NCBI RefSeq assembly: GCF_004349195.1
Contig: NZ_SMLG01000003.1
Location: forward strand, 186,001 to 250,000
Direction: 5' to 3'
Source of the DNA: Flavobacterium rhamnosiphilum
GTDB taxonomy: Bacteria > Bacteroidota > Bacteroidia > Flavobacteriales > Flavobacteriaceae
Length of the DNA: 64,000 nucleotides
Numbering within the stretch: the first letter of the stretch is position 1; each line of letters begins with the position of its first letter. The notes beneath the pieces are model-generated. The model was not told where the DNA came from, made no database searches, and saw only the letters and a program-made list of their open reading frames with translations. This document shows positions 36,263-43,351 of the stretch, in pieces. Both the position numbers and the translations under genes were made by a program.

Positions 36263-36625
36263 TTATCTGTTTATCTCAAAATCTTTAATTATGACAGCAT
36301 CAAAATAGTCCATATACTCTTGCGTTACTGCTCTTACTTTTGCGGAATTATCTTGCAAATAATTACATAAGTAAACGTCTAAAGTAAGCTGATTGAATTC
36401 TGGCCAAGTGTGGATACAAATATGTGATTCTTTTAGACAAACTGCAATAGTAAAACTGTTATTATCGAAATTATGTACTATAACACCTACCTGTTCTAAT
36501 CCGTATTTATCTAAAATTTGATTAGTAACAGCAATATATCCATTGCTATCAGTGAGTTTTTTAACGGTATCAACCTGAAGAGTAACTAGTTTATGTAAAC
36601 CAGGGGAGTAAGAATTTGAATTCAT
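36263..36625 (-). CDS. speD: S-adenosylmethionine decarboxylase proenzyme
   Basis: 120 aa, the short prokaryotic form. The processing and catalytic site is KESHICIHTWPEF: the Ser of ESH should become the pyruvoyl group, and His in IHT and Cys in VYLC are the other catalytic residues, all present. One position is Cys (ICIHT) where many homologues have Ser (ISIHT). It supplies decarboxylated SAM to the aminopropyltransferase in the same operon. First gene of the seven-gene polyamine operon. Confidence 0.9.
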   Translation of the reverse strand: MNSNSYSPGLHKLVTLQVDTVKKLTDSNGYIAVTNQILDKYGLEQVGVIVHNFDNNSFTIAVCLKESHICIHTWPEFNQLTLDVYLCNYLQDNSAKVRAVTQEYMDYFDAVIIKDFEINR

Positions 36626-36684
36626 TTAAAAACGTCAATTGATTTACTTAATACTACAACACGAATATATGGCATTTATATTCC

Positions 36685-36712
36685 AAAAAAAATCCCTATT
36701 AAGGGACTTTTT
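36685..36712 (-). terminator. Terminator after ferredoxin
   Basis: Hairpin AAATCCCT-att-AAGGGA-cTTTTT just beyond the ferredoxin stop on the minus strand. Its stem differs from the terminator following the distal copy (30391-30422). Confidence 0.75.
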
Positions 36713-36773
36713 CATTAATTTTCAGGAGCCAACTCCAGTTCTAATCCTTCGAGGCTTTCCGTGATTGGGATTT
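36707..36773 (-). repeat. 67-bp direct repeat: gene-proximal copy
   Basis: The in-gene copy of the repeat at 30417-30483; it contains the ferredoxin codons ending in LELAPEN, the stop and the following T-tract. Identity ends sharply on both sides (next base G here, A in the distal copy). Confidence 0.95.
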
Positions 36774-37032
36774 GACAGCCCAAACGACTGTTTGATTTTA
36801 CGTAAAATGCTTCTGACAGCATCGCTTCTTCATCATCACCCATTTCCGGCAAAGGCACGTCATTAAGAACATAACATTGACAAGAAGCACACATGGCCAT
36901 TCCGCCACAAGTTCCTTCTACTGGAAGCTCATAGGCTTTACATAATTCCATGATGTTCATGGCCATATCTGTTGGAGCCTGTAATTCATGCACTACTCCT
37001 TCTCTATCTTTAATTTTTATTAATACATCCAT
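36715..37032 (-). CDS. 2Fe-2S ferredoxin (adrenodoxin type)
   Basis: 105 aa. Cluster ligands are CGGMAMCASCQC (about residues 42-53) and C in LGCQIPIT near 86, the C-x5-C-x2-C...C pattern of vertebrate-type ferredoxins used in Fe-S assembly or P450 electron transfer. Neighbouring NifU-domain and Mrp genes point to Fe-S metabolism. Its 3' end is the site of the 6.2-kb insertion. Confidence 0.9.
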   Translation of the reverse strand: MDVLIKIKDREGVVHELQAPTDMAMNIMELCKAYELPVEGTCGGMAMCASCQCYVLNDVPLPEMGDDEEAMLSEAFYVKSNSRLGCQIPITESLEGLELELAPEN

Positions 37033-37090
37033 AAATCAGTTATGAGTTATAAGTTATGAGTTGTGGGTTTGCAAATTTGCGTGAGATTTG

Positions 37091-37116
37091 CTTCGCCTGT
37101 TCGCTATCGCTCGGGT
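37091..37116 (-). repeat. Dispersed short repeat, copy 2 (GCGATAGCGAAC family)
   Basis: Reverse complement of 6009-6034 with one difference. Just before it (37037-37063) are direct repeats of GTTATGAGTTATAAG. The 37033-37311 gap otherwise holds a terminator and a palindrome. Confidence 0.7.
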
Positions 37117-37211
37117 GAGATTAAGAGGAGGACAACCAGTGGCTGTCAGGTATTTTAATAGTACAAAAAAATACCACCTACACAAAACTCTCAAAAAAAC
37201 GACGCTTTAAA

Positions 37212-37250
37212 AAAAAAAGGCTACTACCCATTATATTTAGTAGCCTTTTT
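37212..37250 (-). terminator. Terminator hairpin downstream of nifU-like gene
   Basis: AAAAAGGCTACTA, loop, TAGTAGCCTTTTT; about 60 bp beyond the NifU-domain gene on the minus strand. Confidence 0.85.
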
Positions 37251-37274
37251 CTTAAAATGGCCACGTCCTCCTTC

Positions 37275-37292
37275 TTCCGATAGCCATCGGAA
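37275..37292. repeat. Palindrome TTCCGATAGCCATCGGAA
   Basis: Related to the near-palindrome at 7680-7696; followed by GCGCTCAGGATGACA, an intergenic tail also similar to the palindrome inside the glycosyltransferase gene (GACA/TGTC edges). Confidence 0.6.
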
Positions 37293-37311
37293 TGCGCTCA
37301 GGATGACAATT

Positions 37312-37551
37312 TTATAGAATATTTACAACAGTTTCTATTTGTGGTGCAAACTTTTTGATAGTGGTTTCCACGCCGGCTCTGAGTGTCATTTGGTTTACGC
37401 TGCAACTGGTGCATGCTCCCTCGAGACGTACCTTTACGTGTTTGTCGTCCTCGATGGAAATCAATGTGATGTCACCGCCGTCAGAATTCAAAAAAGGTCT
37501 GATTTCTTCGAGTGCTTTTTGAACTTCTACTAATAATTCTTCTGTTGTCAT
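37312..37551 (-). CDS. NifU-domain Fe-S scaffold protein
   Basis: 79 aa consisting of a single NifU C-terminal domain: IRPFLNSDGGDI and the cluster-binding GACTSCSVNQMTL (CxxC). Such proteins carry or deliver Fe-S clusters. It lies 79 bp after mrp; the gap contains a CTAAGTAGTCTA tandem repeat (37600-37632). Confidence 0.92.
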   Translation of the reverse strand: MTTEELLVEVQKALEEIRPFLNSDGGDITLISIEDDKHVKVRLEGACTSCSVNQMTLRAGVETTIKKFAPQIETVVNIL

Positions 37552-37599
37552 AATTAGATTATTGGATTTTTAGACCTTTTAGCTTTTTAGATTTCTTAG

Positions 37600-37632
37600 T
37601 CTGTCTAAGTAGTCTAAAAATCTAAGTAGTCT
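37600..37632. repeat. CTAAGTAGTCTA tandem repeat
   Basis: Two units of about 17 bp (TCTAAGTAGTCTAAAAA) between mrp and the NifU-domain gene. Confidence 0.6.
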
Positions 37633-38758
37633 ATTTTTTTACTGCTGAACAACCGGCCATAGTTGTTATTTTAACAGCCTCAGTCGCAGGTAAATTTTCG
37701 TTTCTACTTATTACTTCCCGCACTACATTTCTAGTGATTTCTTTGAAAACAGTTTCGATAACTGAACCTGTTTGCATCGCTGCCGGACGACCGTAATCTC
37801 CAGCTTCACGAATAGATTGAACGATTGGCACTTCGCCAAGGAATGGAACTTCTAAATCTTCAGCAAGATTTTTTGCTCCTTCTTTTCCAAAGATATAGTA
37901 TTTATTTTCAGGTAATTCTTCTGGTGTGAAGTACGCCATGTTTTCAATAATTCCTAAAACAGGAACATTGATAGCTTCTGACATGAACATAGAAACTCCT
38001 TTTTTAGCATCAGCCAAAGCTACTGCTTGTGGAGTACTTACTATTACAACACCCGTAATTGGCAATGATTGCACGATAGAAAGGTGAATATCTCCTGTTC
38101 CCGGTGGCAAATCGACTAACATGAAATCCAATTCTCCCCAGTCAGCATCAAAAATCATTTGGTTCAACGCTTTAGAAGCCATTGGTCCTCTCCAGATTAC
38201 CGCTTGACTTGGTGCCGTAAAAAATCCAATAGACAGGATTTTTACTTCATAACTTTCAACAGGCTTCATTTTTGATTTCCCATCGACTGTTACAGAAACT
38301 GGTTTTTCATTTTCTACGTCAAACATGATTGGCATAGACGGACCGTAAATATCGGCATCAAGGATTCCAACTGAAAAACCCATTTTAGCCAGTGATACCG
38401 CTAGATTTGCAGTCACAGTAGATTTTCCTACTCCTCCTTTACCAGACGCTACACCTATAATATTTTTGATTCCCGGTATTGATTTCCCTTTGATTTCCGG
38501 TTTGTCCGAAACCTCAACTTTACTATTGATTTTGATTTTAGCATCCGGAGACACTAATTCAAGAATTGTTTTTTTGATATCGTCTTCTGCACGTTTTTTA
38601 ATGTGCATCGCCGGTGTGTGCAATACTAAATCTACTACCACCTCATCGCCAAAAGTAATCACATTTTTTATTGCGCCGCTTTCAACCATATTTTTCCCTT
38701 CTCCAGCTATAGTAATCGTTTCTAAAGCTTTAAGAATGTCTTTTCTGTCTAATTTCAT
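37631..38758 (-). CDS. Mrp/NBP35-type Fe-S cluster carrier ATPase
   Basis: 375 aa. An N-terminal MIP18/DUF59-like domain (about residues 1-90) precedes the P-loop GVASGKGGVGKSTVTANLAVSL (about 102-123). The Mrp signature DLPPGTGDIHLS and a C-terminal ENMAYFTPEELPENKYYIFGKEG follow; the usual C-terminal CxxC of some Mrp proteins is not seen there. It binds and transfers Fe-S clusters. A TATCTTTG -7 box lies upstream at 38837-38830. Confidence 0.92.
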   Translation of the reverse strand: MKLDRKDILKALETITIAGEGKNMVESGAIKNVITFGDEVVVDLVLHTPAMHIKKRAEDDIKKTILELVSPDAKIKINSKVEVSDKPEIKGKSIPGIKNIIGVASGKGGVGKSTVTANLAVSLAKMGFSVGILDADIYGPSMPIMFDVENEKPVSVTVDGKSKMKPVESYEVKILSIGFFTAPSQAVIWRGPMASKALNQMIFDADWGELDFMLVDLPPGTGDIHLSIVQSLPITGVVIVSTPQAVALADAKKGVSMFMSEAINVPVLGIIENMAYFTPEELPENKYYIFGKEGAKNLAEDLEVPFLGEVPIVQSIREAGDYGRPAAMQTGSVIETVFKEITRNVVREVISRNENLPATEAVKITTMAGCSAVKK

Positions 38759-38829
38759 TTTTAGTTTACTGTTTTCTATTGGCTTTTTAATGCCAGAATA
38801 TTATCTTTATTTAAACTGATTTCAGATTG

Positions 38830-38837
38830 CAAAGATA
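38830..38837 (-). promoter_or_regulatory. -7 box upstream of mrp
   Basis: TATCTTTG on the minus strand, identical to the rpsP and tRNA-Asp -7 boxes, 72 nt before the ATG. A clear -33 element is not visible. Confidence 0.55.
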
Positions 38838-38960
38838 ACAGATTAAGTTCTTATTATAAAGGATTTGTATTGCATTTATTGATGAAGAAATTGAGTGCGA
38901 TTATTACAGAAAATATCGCTTTTTGATGACCAAAAGCCCAATGCATTGCACTTTTATTGA

Positions 38961-39290
38961 CTACTCAATCCTGACTTCCGGTTGCCAGAAATGTTTCTCG
39001 AAATCCATAATTTGGTTATCAATAACCGTTATGCCTTCGTTTTCCAATAATTGTTGCATCAGATTGGTTCCGTCAAAATGAAGCTTTCCTGTGAGCAATC
39101 CTTTTCGATTCACCACACGATGCGCAGGAACATCTTCGAGATTATGCGAAGCATTCATTGCCCAACCCACCATTCGAGCAGAACGAGCTGTCCCCAAAGC
39201 CTTTGCAATAGCGCCATAAGAAGTAACTTTCCCGTAAGGGATTTGTCTGGCGATGGCGTACACACGTTCAAAAAAGTTGTCGTTTGACAT
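38961..39290 (-). CDS. Alkyltransferase-like protein (ATL, Cys-less MGMT family)
   Basis: 109 aa. The DNA-binding domain of O6-alkylguanine transferases is present: YGKVTSYGAIAKALGTARSARMVGWAMN, with the arginine finger. In place of the PCHRV active site it has PAHRVVN, so the alkyl-accepting Cys is Ala. Such ATL proteins bind O6-alkylguanine and flag it for nucleotide excision repair. The C-terminal HFWQPEV is typical. Monocistronic. Confidence 0.9.
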   Translation of the reverse strand: MSNDNFFERVYAIARQIPYGKVTSYGAIAKALGTARSARMVGWAMNASHNLEDVPAHRVVNRKGLLTGKLHFDGTNLMQQLLENEGITVIDNQIMDFEKHFWQPEVRIE

Positions 39291-39339
39291 ATCTGTAAAT
39301 CGGATAAAACGGTATTTTATTCTATCTTTTGTAAAAAAA

Positions 39340-39981
39340 CTATCCCAAGTAATATCTAATAATGTTGATTAAAGTGATTACAGCTATTAATCCTGTTATA
39401 CTTCCTATGATGGTATTCATGTTTTTCATCATATAATCCGTTTTGTTTTCAATTTTCTGGAAGAAAGTGATGTATAAATAAAAAACTAAAAAAGAACCCA
39501 ATACCACACCGGTCACAAAAATGAAAACATAAGAAAGATCAAAAACAAACAATTTATAAGAAGCCAAAGTGATACTTACAAAAACATAATATGGAATGGG
39601 GAAAAAATTAAGTGCAGAAAGCAGCATCCCAAGAAAAAAACGAGTGGATATACTCTTTTTTTTAATTTTCTCTTTCTTAGCTTTTGGTTTTTTGGCAATC
39701 AACAGGAAATAAATGGTTAATACCGAAAATATAACAAATCCCGCTTCTCGCAGTAAAACAATCACATCTGGCCGGCCTTCAATGTAGCGCGCAAATAATA
39801 TTGCCAGTGTCGCTTGGAAAAAAATTACAATTACCGCTCCTAAAACAAACCAATACGCACTTATCTTCCCTTCTTTCAGATTCACTTTGGCGGCTGTCAT
39901 ATTGATTAATCCCGGAGGTGTAATCCCTACAAAGGCAGTAACGAAACCCAAAAACAAGGAAGTAATTAAATTCATAGGCAA
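39340..39981 (-). CDS. LysE/RhtB-family exporter
   Basis: 213 aa with about six membrane segments. The N-terminal LGFVTAFVGITPPGLINMTAAKVNLKEG corresponds to the LysE-type PGP region. The loop after helix 3 is Lys-rich. Probable amino-acid or metabolite exporter; substrate unknown. Start may be the second ATG (39975). It follows trmB by 24 bp. Confidence 0.75.
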   Translation of the reverse strand: MPMNLITSLFLGFVTAFVGITPPGLINMTAAKVNLKEGKISAYWFVLGAVIVIFFQATLAILFARYIEGRPDVIVLLREAGFVIFSVLTIYFLLIAKKPKAKKEKIKKKSISTRFFLGMLLSALNFFPIPYYVFVSITLASYKLFVFDLSYVFIFVTGVVLGSFLVFYLYITFFQKIENKTDYMMKNMNTIIGSITGLIAVITLINIIRYYLG

Positions 39982-40005
39982 GGTACAAGAATCAAAAAAG
40001 TAAAA

Positions 40006-40683
40006 CTATTCTTTAATTTTAAATCGAATATACGTAATTGCTTTGTTAACTTCCAAATATTGTTTTTCATAAAAAGTTTGAAATGCAGTCACTTCCTCCG
40101 GACTTCCCTCGTTTACGTATACATTATGATTTGCATATAAAACTTCATGTCCTTCGCCGTGTAACAACCCAAGGGTGTATCCGTGCATGAATTCACTGTC
40201 GGTTTTTAAGTTTACGACACCGTCTTTTTTAAGGATTTTTTTATACAATTGCAAAAACTCCGAATTCGTCATTCTATGTTTCGTACGTTTGTATTTGATT
40301 TGTGGATCCGGAAAAGTAATCCAGATTTCGTCCACTTCATTTTCAGCAAAAATGTGGTTGATTAATTCGATTTGGGTTCTGATAAAAGCCACGTTATGCA
40401 ATCCGGTTTCAACAGCAGTTTTGGCACCACGCCAGAAACGCGCTCCTTTGATATCGATTCCTACAAAATTTTTATTTGGATATCTTTCGGCAAGACCTAC
40501 TGAATACTCTCCTTTTCCACAGCCTAATTCCAGCACTAATGGATTTTCGTTTTTGAAGAATTCCGAATTCCATTTGCCTTTAAGCGGAAATAAATCCCCT
40601 ACTACTTCTTCTCTCGTTGGTTGAAAAACGTTATTGAATGTTTCGTTTTCCTTGAACCTTTTTAATTTATTTTTGCTTCCCAC
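40006..40683 (-). CDS. trmB: tRNA (guanine46-N7)-methyltransferase
   Basis: 225 aa from a GTG start at 40683: the family N-terminus is GSKNKLKRFKENETF, and the longer ATG frame to 40761 adds residues unlike the family. SAM motif LELGCGKGEYSVGLAERYP, then FVGIDIKGARFWRGAKTA, and the catalytic IWITFPDPQIKYKRTKHRMT segment are all present. It makes m7G46 in the tRNA variable loop. Confidence 0.93.
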   Translation of the reverse strand: MGSKNKLKRFKENETFNNVFQPTREEVVGDLFPLKGKWNSEFFKNENPLVLELGCGKGEYSVGLAERYPNKNFVGIDIKGARFWRGAKTAVETGLHNVAFIRTQIELINHIFAENEVDEIWITFPDPQIKYKRTKHRMTNSEFLQLYKKILKKDGVVNLKTDSEFMHGYTLGLLHGEGHEVLYANHNVYVNEGSPEEVTAFQTFYEKQYLEVNKAITYIRFKIKE

Positions 40684-40989
40684 TTTTTCAAAATATTTCG
40701 GCAAAATTAAGGAAATATATAAGACCGAATGGTTTACCGGAGAAAAAATGAAGAAAATCATTCCGAAAACCTTCGCTATTGCAAAATTATTTTTTCGCCT
40801 GGTTCGTATTTATAAGAAAGTCCTCCATAAGCGTAGCTCTTTTTTCATCATTTCTTCAATTTGCCTGAAACAAATAAAATCAGAAAATTAACATAATACG
40901 CTACAAATAAGCATTTTAACAGCAAACACATTGTTAATTCACTTTATACCAAGAATATATTTCTTTACCTTTATATAAATAATTATGCC

Positions 40990-42582
40990 ATGAGAAAATA
41001 TGTTTTATCCATAGCAGTTATATTATTTGGCTTTTCGCTTGTCACTGTTTACCATAACAGAAATGAAAATCTGACGGCTAAGATGATTGCTTTTGCCCTG
41101 TATGTCTTTCAGGAATCTACTGCCGATAAATCCATTGACAGCGTTGATGTTGTCCGTTTTTTCAAAAAATATCCCAATTTAAAAAAATACCAGTCGGACG
41201 TTACTGCTTTGTACAAAAAACGAAACTACAACGCTATTTGGCATGATGACAAAGGACTTATCGAGTCTGCCAATTTATTATATGCTAAAATAAATCTATT
41301 GGAGGAAGAAGGACTACAATCCACTTTAGCTTATAAAGATAAAATTGACGGGATTTTTAGCGAGAAATCCGCAGAAAATTTATCACAAACCGATACCGAA
41401 CTCATGCTGTCCTCGATGTATGTTTTTTATGCTAAAAAAGTCTTTCAGGGAATCGACACGGAGAAAACCAAGGAAACGGGATGGCTTTTGCCAAGGAAAA
41501 ACCTCTCTTATCAAGACTTACTGGACTCTTTATTAGTTAATCCTAAACTACTAAGCAATAATGAAAACCTGTTATTTGGACAATATTACAAACTGCGCGA
41601 TGTCTTGAAAAAATACCGTCAGATAGAGAAAAATGGCGATTGGAAACCCATAGCAATAGATTCTTTGGAAAAAATATACAAACCAAACGACAGCTCTAGA
41701 ACCATTGGCCAAATCAGACAACGTCTGGCGGTCACCGGAGATTTAAAACAGGATTCTAAAAGTAATGTATACGATGAAGAATTAATGGTCGGCGTATTGA
41801 ATTATAAAAAAAGACATGGTTATAAAGCGGATTATCTCATTGCATCAAAGCACATTCAACGCATGAACATCCCAATTGAAAAATACATTCAAAGCATTAT
41901 TGTGAACATGGAACGTTGCCGGTGGATTGCCCCAGAGTTCGCAAAATCCGATGAACATATCATTATAAACATTCCATCCTATGAACTTTTTTATAAAAAA
42001 GATGGAATAAATATATTAGAATCGAAAGTGTTTGTAGGTAAAAACATGACCAAAACGGTTGTTCTCAGCAGCAATATAACCAAAATAGTGTTTAGCCCTT
42101 ATTGGAACATTCCTAAAAGCATCATTGAAAATGAATTAAAGGACTTAATGACTTTGAACGAAAATTATATGACAACCCATAATATAGAATGGTACAATGG
42201 GAATGCCAGACAAAAACCGGGCCCCAGAAACTCCTTGGGACTCGTTAAGTTTGTCTTCCCAAACTCTGATGATATTTATTTACACGATACCCCGTCTAAA
42301 GATTTATTTCAATACGAGTACCGAGCCTATAGCCACGGTTGTATCAATACGAACAAGGCCAAAGAACTGGCGTTTTTGATTTTAAAAGACGATCCGGACT
42401 GGCCAGTAGAACGCATCAATGAGGCCATGAAAGGCGAGGTCGAAACGACTTGCATATTGAAAAAGAAAATTCCGATTCACATTGGGTATTTCACCGCTTG
42501 GGTAAACGATTCCGGGGAAATCAGTTTTTATAACGATATCTACATCAGGGACGATCGTCTAGCCGAGTTTATTTTTCTCTGA
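40990..42582 (+). CDS. L,D-transpeptidase (YcbB type)
   Basis: 530 aa. An N-terminal membrane anchor (residues 4-22) is followed by a helical substrate domain, a peptidoglycan-binding-like region near IGQIRQRLAVTGDL, and the YkuD catalytic domain with IYLHDTPSKDLFQ and YSHGCINTNKAKELA near residues 445-460, where H and C are catalytic. It forms 3-3 crosslinks or attaches proteins to peptidoglycan. Paralogue of the gene at 43352, with close domain and length match. Confidence 0.92.
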   Translation: MRKYVLSIAVILFGFSLVTVYHNRNENLTAKMIAFALYVFQESTADKSIDSVDVVRFFKKYPNLKKYQSDVTALYKKRNYNAIWHDDKGLIESANLLYAKINLLEEEGLQSTLAYKDKIDGIFSEKSAENLSQTDTELMLSSMYVFYAKKVFQGIDTEKTKETGWLLPRKNLSYQDLLDSLLVNPKLLSNNENLLFGQYYKLRDVLKKYRQIEKNGDWKPIAIDSLEKIYKPNDSSRTIGQIRQRLAVTGDLKQDSKSNVYDEELMVGVLNYKKRHGYKADYLIASKHIQRMNIPIEKYIQSIIVNMERCRWIAPEFAKSDEHIIINIPSYELFYKKDGINILESKVFVGKNMTKTVVLSSNITKIVFSPYWNIPKSIIENELKDLMTLNENYMTTHNIEWYNGNARQKPGPRNSLGLVKFVFPNSDDIYLHDTPSKDLFQYEYRAYSHGCINTNKAKELAFLILKDDPDWPVERINEAMKGEVETTCILKKKIPIHIGYFTAWVNDSGEISFYNDIYIRDDRLAEFIFL

Positions 42583-42597
42583 TGATTCCAAATAAAT

Positions 42598-43110
42598 TTA
42601 TTGTTTGGACTGTAGCTTTTTTATCATCGCATCTTCCAGGGAAGCCTTCACTTTTATAACCTCATTGGAATTCTCATTTGGAATCGTCATGGACAAAACG
42701 TAGTGTTTTATTTTCCACTCCTTGCCTATTTTGACCAAAACACCTGAGCCACGGCAAATCTTCATTTGAGTGTTCAACAATTCGTCAAACCAAGCCGTTT
42801 TACCCGTTTTATCAAAATAAATATGGCGTTCCAAAGCGGTAAAACTCCATGCTCTTCCTTTATCGAAATGCGGTTTTGCATACGCTTGAAAAGCCGTTTT
42901 ATTCCAATTTTCAGTCGCATCGGTACCAATGAAAACAGCGTCATCCGTCATCAAATTAAAATAGGAATTATAGTTTGCCTCCGAAGCGGCTTTATGCCAA
43001 GCATCAAGTACCGAATTGATTTTTACTTTTTCTTTAGTATTGTCTTGATCTGCTGAGATAAAGGATGAAAATAGTAAAATACTTAAAGAGAACAGCATTA
43101 TTTTTTTCAT
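42598..43110 (-). CDS. Exported SnoaL/DUF4440-like protein
   Basis: 170 aa with a Sec signal peptide (MKKIMLFSLSILLFSSFISA). The mature part has the NTF2-like pattern of small cavities: SVLDAWHKAASEANYNSYFNLMTDDAVFIGTDATENW, then FDKGRAWSFTALERHIYF and VLVKIGKEWKIKHYVLSM. This fold is common to hydrolases, isomerases and binding proteins; no catalytic residue is certain. Located between the two L,D-transpeptidase genes on the opposite strand. Confidence 0.75.
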   Translation of the reverse strand: MKKIMLFSLSILLFSSFISADQDNTKEKVKINSVLDAWHKAASEANYNSYFNLMTDDAVFIGTDATENWNKTAFQAYAKPHFDKGRAWSFTALERHIYFDKTGKTAWFDELLNTQMKICRGSGVLVKIGKEWKIKHYVLSMTIPNENSNEVIKVKASLEDAMIKKLQSKQ

Positions 43111-43301
43111 AATTTTTGGATTTTCAGGAATTTATTGGATAAAAAAATTTGATTTAAAAACAAAATAAAAAATTCAAACAACTAATTTACAGATACTTAA
43201 CACCTGTTTGAATTTGAATTTTACACTAAAAGTAAAGATACGATTTTAACTTCAAAAAACACAGCCAGACCAACTCTAGTATAATAGTCCTCGATTTGGC
43301 G

Positions 43302-43309
43302 TATTTTTG
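43302..43309 (+). promoter_or_regulatory. -7 box before the second L,D-transpeptidase
   Basis: TATTTTTG fits TAnnTTTG, 42 nt before the ATG; no clear -33 element. Confidence 0.45.
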
Positions 43310-43351
43310 TAATGCCTTAAATGAATTCTTTTACGCATTAAAATTCGACCT

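Noticed and set aside
37600..37632. Possible CRISPR-like repeat
   Set aside because: Two units only and no spacers of equal length; simple tandem repeat.
40634..40891. 85-aa plus-strand frame
   Set aside because: Antisense to the trmB start region; no recognisable domain.
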